This document shows positions 8,437 through 17,222 of a stretch of 26,316 bases of DNA, in pieces. The notes beneath the pieces were generated by a model. The model made no database searches. It was not told the origin of the DNA and worked only from the letters and a program-made list of their open reading frames with translations. The DNA comes from an uncultured Planctomycetaceae bacterium (lineage in GTDB: Bacteria; Planctomycetota; Planctomycetia; Pirellulales; UBA1268). Where the stretch lies: NCBI GenBank assembly GCA_937926325.1, contig CALAZQ010000048.1, positions 1-26,316 of the forward strand, given 5' to 3'. A program made the translations under genes and the position numbers. How positions within the stretch are numbered: the stretch's first letter is position 1; the number at the start of each line of letters is the position of its first letter.

Positions 8437-9993
8437 ATGATGGGGCCAGAAAAACGGTGCGTGCTCGCGCTTGACCAAGGCACCACGTCGAGCCGGGCGA
8501 TTCTGTTTGATGCAGCTGGTCTGCCGCTGGCAATGGCCCAGGAGACCTTCCCGCAGCACACCCGGCCGCTGGCCGCTGGCGGCCCTGATGGTGATCTCGA
8601 TCAGGCGATCGTCGAGCATGACCCCGAAGATCTCTGGCGGACGCAGCTGGGCTGTGCCAGTCGTTGTCTGGCTGAGGCGGGGGTGCGACCGCAGGAGGTG
8701 GCGGCGGTCGGCATCACCAACCAGCGGGAGACGACGATCCTCTGGGACCGGGCGACCGGCCAGCCGGTGGCCCCGGCGGTGGTCTGGCAGAGCCGGGTCT
8801 CGGCGGCGATCTGTGAGCGGCTCAAGGCGGCGGGGCATGAGCCGGTGATTCGCCAGCGAACCGGGCTGCTGCTCGATCCGTATTTTTCCGCCACCAAAAT
8901 CGTCCACCTGTTCGAGACGCATCCCGGCCTGCGGGAACGCTGTGCGGCCGGTGAGGTGCTGTTTGGAACGGTCGATAGCTTCTTGATCTGGCGGCTTACC
9001 GGCGGGCGGCTGCATGCCACCGATGTCACCAACGCCAGCCGGACGCTGCTGTACGACATCGTCGCCGGTGACTGGTCAGATGAGCTGCTGCAGCTGTTCG
9101 ACCTGCCGCGGCAGATGCTGCCCGAGGTGCGGCCCTCGGCTGCTCTCTTCGGTGAGGTGGACGAGCGTTGGCTGGGCGCTGCGATTCCGATTGCCGGCTG
9201 TGCCGGGGATCAGCAGGCCGCCGCCTTCGCCCACGGCTGCCACCAGCCCGGCGATGCCAAGACAACCTACGGCACCGGCGCGTTCCTGCTGGAGGCAACC
9301 GGCGCGACACCGGTGCTGAACGCTCCCGGCCTGCTGGCGACGCCGGCCTGCACGACTGGCGGGCAGCCGATGGAGCAGACCTATTGCCTAGAGGGGTCAG
9401 TGTTCGTCGCCGGGGCGATTGTCGGCTGGCTGCGGGATGGTCTCGGCCTGATTGAACGCTCAGGCGACATCGAGCCGCTTGCCCGCAGTGTGCCGGATGC
9501 CGGTGGCGTGATGCTGGTGCCGGCCTTGGCGGGCCTCGGCACCCCGTACTGGGATCCGTTCGCCCGCGGGCTGATCATCGGGCTGACCCGCGGCACGGGG
9601 AGGGGGCAGATTGCCCGGGCCGCCCTCGATGCGATCGCCCTCTCGGTCGCGGATGTGATCGGCGGCCTCGAGCAGGCCAGTGGCTGCCGGCTGAACCGCA
9701 TGCGGGTCGACGGCGGGGCCTGCGTCAACGACCTGCTGATGCAGATTCAGGCTGACGTGCTCGGCATCCCGGTGGATCGCCCCGCCGTGCTGGAAACCAC
9801 CGCCTTAGGCGCGGCGATGCTGGCGGGGCTGACGACCGGTTTCTATGCCGACGCCGCGGCGGTGGCCGCTGCGATGGCGATTGAGCAGAGCTTTGAGCCT
9901 CGGCTTGACCCGGCTGCCCGCGACCGTCTGCTCGACCGCTGGCGGACCGCCGTCGATCGCAGCCGGGGCTGGGCCCTCCCCACCACTGGCTGA
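8437..9993 (+). CDS. glpK: glycerol kinase
   Basis: This 518-residue FGGY-family kinase converts glycerol and ATP to glycerol 3-phosphate, the substrate of the upstream GlpD. The phosphate-binding motif LDQGTTSSRAILFD is at the N-terminus (D13). GITNQRETTILWD, AGDQQAA, TYGTGAFLLEATG and VDGGACVNDLLMQIQADVL are family signatures, and the length matches the family norm of about 500 residues. The start at 8437 is chosen because AAGAAAGAGAG lies just upstream; an ATG one codon later (8440) is equally possible. The gene ends 17 bp before the convergent thioredoxin/YHS gene. Confidence 0.97.
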   Translation: MMGPEKRCVLALDQGTTSSRAILFDAAGLPLAMAQETFPQHTRPLAAGGPDGDLDQAIVEHDPEDLWRTQLGCASRCLAEAGVRPQEVAAVGITNQRETTILWDRATGQPVAPAVVWQSRVSAAICERLKAAGHEPVIRQRTGLLLDPYFSATKIVHLFETHPGLRERCAAGEVLFGTVDSFLIWRLTGGRLHATDVTNASRTLLYDIVAGDWSDELLQLFDLPRQMLPEVRPSAALFGEVDERWLGAAIPIAGCAGDQQAAAFAHGCHQPGDAKTTYGTGAFLLEATGATPVLNAPGLLATPACTTGGQPMEQTYCLEGSVFVAGAIVGWLRDGLGLIERSGDIEPLARSVPDAGGVMLVPALAGLGTPYWDPFARGLIIGLTRGTGRGQIARAALDAIALSVADVIGGLEQASGCRLNRMRVDGGACVNDLLMQIQADVLGIPVDRPAVLETTALGAAMLAGLTTGFYADAAAVAAAMAIEQSFEPRLDPAARDRLLDRWRTAVDRSRGWALPTTG

Positions 9994-10010
9994 AGGCGGT
10001 TCGCGAACTG

Positions 10011-12041
10011 TTATCGCAGGACCGTGCCACCGTCCCCGACGGTGGTCGGCTGTTCGGCAAGCTGAACGCGGCTGGTGTACCGCTGCGGGTTGGCGGCGAA
10101 CGCCGCCCGGCTCTCCGGTGAGGCAAACAGGTAGATCCGCTGTTGATAGGTCACGCCGTAGCGCCGCTCTCCGGGCAGCGAGGTGCCAGAGTCGAAGGCT
10201 GCCACCGGATCGTCGCCCGAAAGGGCCGGAGCGTAGCGATCAGGATCGGCCAGGAAGGCCTGCTGTTCCTCCAGGCCGCGGAACAGATAGGTGCGGCCCC
10301 GGTGCCGGGCACCCCAGCCGGCCTGACCCTCGACCCAGTTGCCCGACTCAACCAGCGTGACCGGGCAGTAGCCCTCCAGGCCGAGTGGCATCGGCGGCTG
10401 CTCGATTGCCTGGTTCGCGGAGACTGGCTTCTGGGCATAGCGGGCGGTCGCGACCCGGGGTGACTGCTCGGGCTGCGGATTTGGTTGCTGTTGAGGCGTC
10501 GCCGGCTGGTCTTGCTTGAACAGCCCGAAGGGATTGGTGATGGCGGCCAAGACGGGGTTGGGCTGTTTCGGGCTCGGTTCCGTGCGGCTCTGTTCCTGCT
10601 GAGGCGGTGCAACGGCAGTTACCGCTGCCCCGGAGGGCTGGGCCGGTGCGGCTGCCAGTTGCTCAGTGGAGGTGGCAGGCGGAGCGGCCACTGTTGCCGG
10701 GACCGGCCGGGATGCTTCGGCAGCCTGCGGGCTCGGCTGCGGGGCCGATTGCAGCCACGGTGCGGCCGAACCGCCGGCCGCGGGGCTGGTGCCACTCCTC
10801 TCGGGTTCAATCAGGCCGCCGGTGACTGCCGGCGTGGCCGCGGCCAGCGTGGAACTCGCCGGTGTCGCCGTCGCGGCTGGCTGCCAGGGACGTTGCACTG
10901 GCTGCCGGGGGGAGGCTTGGGAGAACTGTCCCGGCTCGGCGGCCCACGGAGCGGAAGACGGGGCCGGTTGGCCAGCTGTCGGCTGCGATTTCTCGATGGG
11001 CGGTGGTGCAGCCGGTGCGGCGACCGCGGTTGCGGGCGGCCTCGGCTGCGCCCCGATCGACGCCATCTCAGCGATCGGCTGTTCGTTCAGTTGCGGCGGT
11101 TGTGGCATCGCTGGTGATGCTGCCGCGGTGGCGTACATGCTGCCGGCAACAACCGCTGGCGGCGGCAAAACCGCTGCCGTCGGCGGCGGCTGCCGCGTGG
11201 GGAGGGCCGGCGACGGTACCGCGGTCGCAGTGACCGGCGGGCTCGGCATGGGCGGCTGCGCCGGGCCGGCGGCGGCAAGCTGTTGCTGTGGCGGCGTGTC
11301 GGCAGTGGCAAAATGTGACAGCCCGCGGACCTTGGCGGCGATCTGGCCGACCGCACCCGATTCGGTGGTTGGTCCGGTGGCTGCTGCATCGGCCAGTAGC
11401 GATCCAGCCGTCGAGAAGTCGTTCGCCAGTTCGGCTCGCTCAGCAACCACCGTGACGGTTCCGGCGATGGCCTCTGCCGCCGGCGAATCGGAGTCATTGG
11501 CGGGAACCTGCTGGAGCCGGCGGGCGACAGTGGCAATGAACAGCCCGGTCGAACTCGGGCATTCAAACCGGCTGATCACACTGCCGTCGGCTGCCAGGAT
11601 GCAGCCACCCGGAACGTGGCGAATGCCCAGGCTGTTGGTTGTTTCGGGATCGTCATCGACGTCGATGAGCACCGGCTCGAAGCAGGCGTTGAGCAGGGCG
11701 ACCGCGTCGGGGTCGGTGAGCACATGCTTTCGTAACTGGGTCGAGGCCGGGCTCCAGGCTGCGGTGAACAGGACCAGAACCTGACGATTTCGCTGGGCCG
11801 CCGCGGTGGTGGCCTGTTCGAGCGATCGGTGCCAAGAAACCGGGCCTGATTCACTGCCACTGGCCGGGCCGCTGGCGAGCGTCAGCCCGGCCAGGATCGC
11901 GAACCCGAACAGTCTGGCCACGCTGCCGATGGGCAGGCGGCCGACTCCTCGGCCCGTGGTGAGCTGGCCGGCCGGCGGCCAGGGGCCTGTCGGCGGAAGA
12001 GCGTGGTGCGGGCGGTCTGGCGTCAAGCGAATTCCGAACAT
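10011..12041 (-). CDS. exported protein: cysteine-less thioredoxin-like domain, Pro/Ala-rich linker, two YHS-like repeats
   Basis: The protein has 676 residues; AGAGG lies eight bases before the ATG. A hydrophobic signal or anchor (FGFAILAGLTLA, about 45-56) follows an unusually long N-terminal region. Residues 68-180 have a thioredoxin-like pattern: QVLVLFTAAWSPAS, LIDVDDDP, RHVPGGCILAADG. The usual CxxC is replaced by S97-P-A-S100. Residues 180-545 are low-complexity Pro/Ala/Gln, consistent with a periplasmic or wall-spanning linker. At the C-terminus, 555-607 (GLEGYCPVTL, YLFRGLEEQQAFLADPDRY) and 608-660 (YLFASPESRAAFAANPQRY) form a tandem YHS-like repeat. Thiol redox chemistry is unlikely; a structural or binding role is possible. 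Function is unknown. Confidence 0.8.
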   Translation of the reverse strand: MFGIRLTPDRPHHALPPTGPWPPAGQLTTGRGVGRLPIGSVARLFGFAILAGLTLASGPASGSESGPVSWHRSLEQATTAAAQRNRQVLVLFTAAWSPASTQLRKHVLTDPDAVALLNACFEPVLIDVDDDPETTNSLGIRHVPGGCILAADGSVISRFECPSSTGLFIATVARRLQQVPANDSDSPAAEAIAGTVTVVAERAELANDFSTAGSLLADAAATGPTTESGAVGQIAAKVRGLSHFATADTPPQQQLAAAGPAQPPMPSPPVTATAVPSPALPTRQPPPTAAVLPPPAVVAGSMYATAAASPAMPQPPQLNEQPIAEMASIGAQPRPPATAVAAPAAPPPIEKSQPTAGQPAPSSAPWAAEPGQFSQASPRQPVQRPWQPAATATPASSTLAAATPAVTGGLIEPERSGTSPAAGGSAAPWLQSAPQPSPQAAEASRPVPATVAAPPATSTEQLAAAPAQPSGAAVTAVAPPQQEQSRTEPSPKQPNPVLAAITNPFGLFKQDQPATPQQQPNPQPEQSPRVATARYAQKPVSANQAIEQPPMPLGLEGYCPVTLVESGNWVEGQAGWGARHRGRTYLFRGLEEQQAFLADPDRYAPALSGDDPVAAFDSGTSLPGERRYGVTYQQRIYLFASPESRAAFAANPQRYTSRVQLAEQPTTVGDGGTVLR

Positions 12042-12841
12042 CGTCGCAGCCTCTGCATGGTCGTTCCACTGCCGCTCGGGGGCGGCTGATGCAGGTTGTA
12101 TCGGTCGAATCCGTCAGAGAAATCAGGCCTGAATGAACAGAAAAATCAATTTTGACGGCTGGCGGGGGAGCCAGGGCCCCCAGCTTCACCAGACTGCCAC
12201 CGGCTTTTGGCTTGGCGGGGCGTGCGAATGGCTACTTGACTGAACCTGGGCCGGCGGTGATACTTTCCCTCAAGTGATGCTGCGGGAAGCTTGTATGAGT
12301 AACCAGCGGTCTTCGCCAGGGCCCTCGGTGGTCCGCGGTGGGTTGCCAGTCGGTGTCTGAATCGGAACTTCCGGATCACGCCCGCGACGGCAGCACAACT
12401 ACCCCGCTTGGTTTGGTCGGTTCCGTCCGGTGCGGCGGATGCAGCAGGGGCGGGTCGGAACGTGGGGCGACGGCTTTTGCCCGCCCTCCTGCCTTCAGGG
12501 CGACTCGGTTCCGGCAGCCTGCTCGCTGAGGCGATCGACCTCGTTTGAATCAATCTGGGAAACCGGAAAAGGTTTATCCCCTTCACAATGCTCCTCCGGC
12601 ACCGGAAAACATGCGACAGCATGGTGCTGACCACAGCCGGGGGGTTGGTCGATTGTCGCAGAGCATAGGGTGCCCCCGGCGAGTGACGCTGCACGAGTGG
12701 CGACCGGGTGGTAGGCAGGTTCTCGACGGACAAGTTGGCGCGGCTTTGGGCCGCGATCGAAAGGCTCATGTGTACTCGTTGTCGCAGTCAACGAGGCCCC
12801 GGTTCGGTCGATTTGAGCCGGTTTGTTTTCCTGGAGAGTGA
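12042..12841 (+). other. gene-free region carrying the rho promoter and long leader
   Basis: No convincing protein-coding gene lies in these 800 bp. Open frames on the minus strand (for example 12146-12769) are Arg/Pro/Ser-rich and look like chance GC-rich ORFs. A strong promoter at 12236-12264 would give a leader of about 570 nt before rho. The leader contains a short ORF of 27 codons (ATG 12277 to stop 12360; internal ATG 12295 preceded by GGGAAG). It also has a perfect 7-bp inverted repeat (CTCGTTG/CAACGAG, 12775-12795) and C-rich tracts (for example 12366-12410 and 12577-12606). A long leader on rho is compatible with autogenous attenuation, as is known in E. coli, but that is inference. 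Confidence 0.55.
12236..12264 (+). promoter_or_regulatory. sigma70-type promoter upstream of rho
   Basis: The -35 TTGACT (12236-12241) is followed by a 17-nt spacer and the -10 GATACT (12259-12264). Transcription would begin near 12271. It is the best promoter match in the gene-free region and points toward rho, 570 nt downstream. Confidence 0.6.
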
Positions 12842-14179
12842 ATGAGGAATATGGCAAAGCGGAGACGTTCCCGATCGGGTGGTCGGCCCGGTTACGGTGG
12901 TGGCGGACAGCAGGGAGGCCAGGGCGGCCGACGGCGGCGATTCCGTCGCGGCGGCGGCGGACCGGTGGCGGCGGGTGCCGGCGCGGTTGACATGGAAGGC
13001 GAGGGCATGCGTCCGCCCGATCTCGAGCCTGAGGTGTCGGAGAACGGCGAACCGGTGCCGCTGGAGCCGGGCGAGGGCGTCCTCGAAATGCACCCCAACG
13101 GCTACGGCTTTCTGCGAAGCCCGGCAAACAACTATTCCCGCGAGCGGACCGATCCGTTCGTTCCCGCCCAGATGATCGATCGCTTCCGGCTCCGTGAGGG
13201 CGTGCTCGTCAAGGGCAAGGTTCAGCAGGGCCGCCGGCAGCAGGGGCCACGGGTGCGCGAGATCGACGAAGTTGAAGGGATGTCGCCCGAGCAGTATGCC
13301 GAGACTAAGACCTTCGACCAGTTGACGCCGATCAACCCCGAAGACTGGCTGCGGCTGGAGACCGAGCAGCAGCCCCTGACCACCCGGATCATGGATCTGC
13401 TGACGCCCCTGGGAAAGGGGCAGCGGGCGTTGATCGTGGCCCCGCCGCGGACCGGCAAGACGGTGCTGCTGCAGCAGGTCTCGCAGGCGGTTTCCACGAA
13501 TCACCCTGAGCTGTCGTTGGTGATGCTGCTGGTCGACGAGCGGCCGGAAGAGGTGACCGACATGCGACGGTCGGTCCAGGGGGAGGTGGTTGCCAGTAGT
13601 CTCGACTGTGACGTCGAGAGCCATGTGCGGCTGTCGCAACTGGTGATCGAACGCTGCAAGCGGATGGCCGAGGCCGGCAAGGATGTCTTCCTGCTGATGG
13701 ACTCGATCACCCGGATGGCCCGAGCCTTCAATAAATGGGTGGGCAACACCGGCCGCACGATGTCGGGTGGCGTCGACATCAAAGCCCTCGACATTCCCAA
13801 AAAGCTTTTCGCCACCGCCCGCGTGTTCGAAGAGGGTGGCTCGCTGACGATCGTGGCCACGGCCCTCATCGACACCGGCAGCCGGATGGACGAGCTGATC
13901 TTTCAGGAGTTCAAGGGCACCGGCAACATGGAACTGGTACTCGACCGCAAACTGGCCGACCGCCGGGTCTGGCCGGCAATCGATATCTCACAGTCGGGCA
14001 CCCGCCGCGAGGAAAAGCTGCTTGACCCCGACACACTGCACGCGGTCAACATGCTGCGGCGGACGCTCTCGAGCATGCATCACGTCGATGCGATGGAGCA
14101 ATTGACCAAGCAGTTGGCCAAGTTCAAGAGCAACCGTGAGTTCATCGCGCTGATCGCCAGTTCACGGGCCAATGACTGA
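12842..14179 (+). CDS. rho: transcription termination factor Rho
   Basis: This 445-residue hexameric RNA helicase terminates transcription. The ATG at 12842 follows CTGGAGAGTGA; a second ATG nine bases on has worse spacing. Residues 1-75 are an Arg/Gly-rich then acidic disordered tail in place of the helical Rho_N domain of E. coli Rho. The cold-shock-like RNA-binding domain follows ([17 protein letters not shown], about 78-140). The RecA-like ATPase has Walker A APPRTGKT (200-207), catalytic-Glu segment [11 protein letters not shown] (231-241), Walker B VFLLMDS (282-288), Q-loop region [12 protein letters not shown] (301-312) and R-loop region [11 protein letters not shown]. All key motifs are present, so it should be active. 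An intrinsic terminator follows 47 bp after the stop. Confidence 0.98.
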   Translation: MRNMAKRRRSRSGGRPGYGGGGQQGGQGGRRRRFRRGGGGPVAAGAGAVDMEGEGMRPPDLEPEVSENGEPVPLEPGEGVLEMHPNGYGFLRSPANNYSRERTDPFVPAQMIDRFRLREGVLVKGKVQQGRRQQGPRVREIDEVEGMSPEQYAETKTFDQLTPINPEDWLRLETEQQPLTTRIMDLLTPLGKGQRALIVAPPRTGKTVLLQQVSQAVSTNHPELSLVMLLVDERPEEVTDMRRSVQGEVVASSLDCDVESHVRLSQLVIERCKRMAEAGKDVFLLMDSITRMARAFNKWVGNTGRTMSGGVDIKALDIPKKLFATARVFEEGGSLTIVATALIDTGSRMDELIFQEFKGTGNMELVLDRKLADRRVWPAIDISQSGTRREEKLLDPDTLHAVNMLRRTLSSMHHVDAMEQLTKQLAKFKSNREFIALIASSRAND

Positions 14180-14226
14180 TCCGGTGGCCCTCCAGCGTTT
14201 GCTGCACTCCTGACGTCTTCTCAAAG

Positions 14227-14249
14227 CCGGGGGCCGACCCTGGTTTTTT
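14227..14249 (+). terminator. intrinsic terminator after rho
   Basis: CCGGGG (14227-14232) pairs with CCCTGG (14238-14243), using one G-T pair, around a five-base loop GCCGA. Six T residues follow at once (14244-14249). The stem plus T-run is a good Rho-independent terminator. Its T-run overlaps the -35 of the next promoter. Confidence 0.7.
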
Positions 14250-14277
14250 GACACCTCGTGAAGGGGCTTCGTATACT
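14248..14277 (+). promoter_or_regulatory. consensus-like sigma70 promoter for the 14357-16258 gene pair
   Basis: TTGACA (14248-14253) is a perfect -35. The -10 TATACT (14272-14277) follows after 18 nt. Transcription would start near 14284, giving a 5' UTR of about 73 nt before the ATG at 14357. It is the closest match to consensus seen in the window. Confidence 0.75.
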
Positions 14278-14356
14278 CGTCGTTAACGGCGTGGTGAATT
14301 CGTGATTCGAATCATTCCAGCCCCCGCCACTGCCGACCTTTCCTGGAGATTCATTC

Positions 14357-15100
14357 ATGACGCCCTACGCTTCGCTGGCCGATGACATGTATGTCAATGT
14401 CAACCTGGCCACGGAGATGGAGTTGCCGGGGCAGCGAGACACAGTTCTCCACTTCTTTGAGTGCATCCAGAAAAAGTATCCGTCGATGCGGAAGTTCCAT
14501 GCCCGGGACCGGCGTGACTTCGTGCTCGAGGAAGACAAAGAGCAGGGCCGCTACCGTTGGGTGGCGGTGGAGTCGCGGAGGCTCTGCTCAGGGCAGGTGA
14601 ATCCGGGCAGCATCGACGAGGCGCTCGACCAGCACCGGCTGCTGATGGACCTGGCACCGGCACTGCTGTCGGTCAGCCCGCTCGACTGCGAGGCGCTCGA
14701 TGTTCTCTTTGGCTTTGACTTCGCTTTTCGCGGCAATCACAACGCGCTGCTGGCCGAGGCGCTCGGCCCCGGCCCGGCGTTTGAGGGCGTTGGCGACATC
14801 CCCGGCAGCCGGGTCATCAACTTTGAGCCGTCACTGACGATTGCCGTTGATGAGGACTGTCGCACCCAGGTGCGGGTCAGCACGGAAACCCGGACCAATG
14901 CCTTTCAGGTACGGACAGGCGAGTTTGTCGAAGAGCAGCTCAGCGTCTATGTCACCGCCCGCCAGTACGGCAGCCTTGATGCGGGCGTGAGCTACGTCGA
15001 TGCGATCGACCGGCTGGCGGGGCTGGCCCAAGACGTGGTCGACAGCTGCGTGGTCGAGCAGATTCTGCGGCCGCTGGCCCGGACGATTTCTCTGAAGTGA
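14357..15100 (+). CDS. unknown soluble protein upstream of RFAP synthase
   Basis: The protein has 247 residues; the ATG at 14357 follows CCTGGAGATTCATTC with GGAG at good spacing. It starts MTPYASLADDMYVNVNLATE, has no signal peptide or TM segment, and is acidic with balanced secondary structure and few low-complexity stretches, unlike many neighbours. I recognise no domain. It has its own near-consensus promoter and lies 108 bp upstream of the RFAP synthase start on the same strand, so the two are probably co-transcribed. That suggests a role tied to H4MPT coenzyme synthesis or C1 metabolism, but this is guilt by association only. Codon and base use match the core genes around it, so it does not look recently acquired. 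Confidence 0.85.
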   Translation: MTPYASLADDMYVNVNLATEMELPGQRDTVLHFFECIQKKYPSMRKFHARDRRDFVLEEDKEQGRYRWVAVESRRLCSGQVNPGSIDEALDQHRLLMDLAPALLSVSPLDCEALDVLFGFDFAFRGNHNALLAEALGPGPAFEGVGDIPGSRVINFEPSLTIAVDEDCRTQVRVSTETRTNAFQVRTGEFVEEQLSVYVTARQYGSLDAGVSYVDAIDRLAGLAQDVVDSCVVEQILRPLARTISLK

Positions 15101-15208
15101 GCCGGCCGCAAGCCAGTGGCTTGTCGTCGGAATGGCCGCCGAAAGGTCTTTCCCGATGAGGAGTTGTGTCCGCTTGCCCGACGAGCACCGGCAGGGTCTA
15201 TTGCAACC

Positions 15209-16258
15209 ATGATCCGTCCAGTCGATCCCGCCGATTCCGCCACCGTGCTTTCGACCCAGGTTTATGAGGTGACGACACCGGGCCGTCTTCACTTTGGCAT
15301 GCTCTCGTTTGGGCAGCCCTACGGCCGCTCGTTCGGCGGGCTGGGGGCGATGATCGCCGGCTGTGGCGTACGGGTTCGGCTGCGGCGGGCGACGAGCTTT
15401 TCGGCCGTCAGCCATGTCGGTGAGCGGGCCATCGGTGTCGCCCAGCGGTGCGCTGCTGCCTGGGGGCTTGATGAGCACTCGGGCTGTGAAATCGAGGTGA
15501 TGGAGATTCCCCGGCAGCATATCGGGCTCGGTACCGGTACTCAGTTGGCACTCGCGATCGCCGCCGGCATGCAGCGGCTGTATGTCGAGGGCTCGGGCCG
15601 GCCTGAGCAGACCTATACCGCCAAGGATGCTGCGGCCCTGGCCCAGGCGGCGGGCCGCGGCCTCCGGTCGAGCGTCGGCGTCTATGGCTTTGGTGCCGGC
15701 GGCATGATTCTCGAGGCGGGTAAACTGCAGGGTGAGGCGATCGCCCCGCTCGTCTCCCGGGCGGCGCTGCCTGAGGCCTGGCGGGTGGTGCTATTCGTGC
15801 AGCGGGAGGCTGAGGGACTGCATGGCGATGCCGAGCGGACCGCCTTCGCCGGGCTTGAGCGGGTGCCGCTGGAACTGACCGCTGAACTGACCAGGCTGGC
15901 CGTCATGGAAATTCTGCCTGCCGCGATCGCGGCCCGGTTCATCGATTTCGCTGCAGCCATCACGGCCTATGGCAAGCTGGCGGGCAAGCCCTTCGAGCGG
16001 GCCTCTTCGCGGCTGCCCTATGCCGCGGCGACCGGCCGGCTGTTTGAATGGCTCGACCTGCAGGGCGTGCAGGGATATGCCCAGAGCAGCTGGGGGCCAG
16101 CCGTGGTGGCGGTCTGTGAGTCAGCACTGGCGGCCGAGTCGTTACTGGCGGCGGCCGAAGCGGCCGGGCTCTCCGAGCAGCACGAGATTCGCATCGCCGG
16201 CTTCGACAATCGCGGCGCCGTGCTGCGGGATGTCAGCGACGAATCGACACCTGGCTGA
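15209..16258 (+). CDS. mptG: beta-ribofuranosylaminobenzene 5'-phosphate synthase (RFAP synthase)
   Basis: This protein of about 349 residues belongs to the GHMP-kinase superfamily branch of RFAP synthases. The enzyme joins 4-hydroxybenzoate or 4-aminobenzoate to phosphoribosyl pyrophosphate with loss of CO2 and PPi, the committed step of tetrahydromethanopterin synthesis. The N-terminal TTPGRLHFGMLSFGQPYGRSFGG (22-44) and the glycine-rich IGLGTGTQLALAIA (105-118) are family signatures, followed by a GRGLRSSVGVYGFGAGG-type segment. The ATG at 15209 is chosen because the family homology begins about 18 residues later and upstream in-frame starts are GTG codons without support; the Shine-Dalgarno (AGGG) is distant, so the start is uncertain. 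It pairs functionally with mfnB at 4292. Confidence 0.9.
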   Translation: MIRPVDPADSATVLSTQVYEVTTPGRLHFGMLSFGQPYGRSFGGLGAMIAGCGVRVRLRRATSFSAVSHVGERAIGVAQRCAAAWGLDEHSGCEIEVMEIPRQHIGLGTGTQLALAIAAGMQRLYVEGSGRPEQTYTAKDAAALAQAAGRGLRSSVGVYGFGAGGMILEAGKLQGEAIAPLVSRAALPEAWRVVLFVQREAEGLHGDAERTAFAGLERVPLELTAELTRLAVMEILPAAIAARFIDFAAAITAYGKLAGKPFERASSRLPYAAATGRLFEWLDLQGVQGYAQSSWGPAVVAVCESALAAESLLAAAEAAGLSEQHEIRIAGFDNRGAVLRDVSDESTPG

Positions 16259-16291
16259 GGTTCACTGCTGGCCGCGGCGTGTGCAGCCGGC

Positions 16292-17185
16292 TCAGCCGAC
16301 CGGCAGGCCGTAATCGGCCAGCAGGCGATGCAGCCGGGCGGCCGGCTCGGCCGCCAGCGGAACCAGCGGCAGGCGAACCTCACCGGTGTCGCGGCCAACC
16401 ATCTTCAGGGCCGCCTTGATCGGAATCGGATTACTGGCCAACCCGAGCAGGTCGCGGCCCAGGCTGAAGAGTTTCGCGTGCAGCCGGCGGGCCTCGACCA
16501 GGTTGCCGGCATCGAAGGCATCGACAAGCGCCTTCATATCGGCCGGCACCAGATTGCCCACCACAGAGACCACCCCCCGGCCACCGACAGCGAGCAGGGG
16601 CAACGTCATGCTGTCGTCTCCGGAGAGTACCGTCAGGTCGGTGCCGGCAAGCACCTGCGAGGCCTGATCCATCGACCCGGTCGCCTCCTTGACCATCGCA
16701 ATGCCGGGGAGTTCGGCGAGCCGCAGGATCGTTTCAGGCTCGATATTGCGGCCGGTGCGGCCCGGAATGTTGTAGATGCAGATCGGAATCGCCACCGCCT
16801 CGGCGAGCGCCTTGAAGTGCTCGTAAAGCCCCTCCTGGGTCGGCCGGTTGTAGTAGGGACCGACCACCAGGGCGGCATCGGCTCCCGCCCGCTCGGCATA
16901 TTTTGTCAGTCGGATCGCCTCAGCGGTGGAATTGCTACCGGTTCCGGGCATCACCAGAATTTTTCCGGCTGCTGCCTGAACGCTTTCGGCAATCACCTGT
17001 TCGTGTTCATCGTGCGAGAGGGTGGGGGACTCGCCGGTGGTGCCGACCGGGCAGATTGCCGTCACCCCCGCCTCAACCTGAAAACCGATCTGCTCGTGCA
17101 GTCGTGGCACATCGACGGCACCGTCGCGAAACGGTGTCACGATGGCGACGGAAAGACCGGCAAAGCGTTCGGCACGGGTGGGCAT
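16292..17185 (-). CDS. dapA: 4-hydroxy-tetrahydrodipicolinate synthase
   Basis: This 297-residue TIM-barrel enzyme condenses pyruvate with aspartate semialdehyde in the lysine/diaminopimelate pathway. The Schiff-base lysine is K166 in MVKEATGSM. The catalytic Tyr is Y138 in [11 protein letters not shown] with R143, and GTTGES (48-53) supplies the Thr of the proton relay. The length equals the E. coli enzyme within a few residues. The ATG at 17185 is preferred over an in-frame start 12 codons upstream because AAGGA lies six bases before it. It converges on the RFAP synthase gene with a 33-bp gap and diverges from the nucleoside phosphorylase gene. Confidence 0.96.
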   Translation of the reverse strand: MPTRAERFAGLSVAIVTPFRDGAVDVPRLHEQIGFQVEAGVTAICPVGTTGESPTLSHDEHEQVIAESVQAAAGKILVMPGTGSNSTAEAIRLTKYAERAGADAALVVGPYYNRPTQEGLYEHFKALAEAVAIPICIYNIPGRTGRNIEPETILRLAELPGIAMVKEATGSMDQASQVLAGTDLTVLSGDDSMTLPLLAVGGRGVVSVVGNLVPADMKALVDAFDAGNLVEARRLHAKLFSLGRDLLGLASNPIPIKAALKMVGRDTGEVRLPLVPLAAEPAARLHRLLADYGLPVG

Positions 17186-17222
17186 CGGAAGTCCTTCTGG
17201 CTGTGAGCACGAAGCCGGCACC

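Noticed and set aside
10666..11784. 372-codon Ala/Gly-rich plus-strand frame
   Set aside because: It mirrors the Pro/Ala-rich linker of the thioredoxin/YHS gene on the other strand, whose ends are protein-like.
12146..12769. 207-codon minus-strand ORF in the rho upstream region
   Set aside because: It is Arg/Ser/Pro-rich with no domain or ribosome site. It crosses the strong plus-strand promoter and leader.
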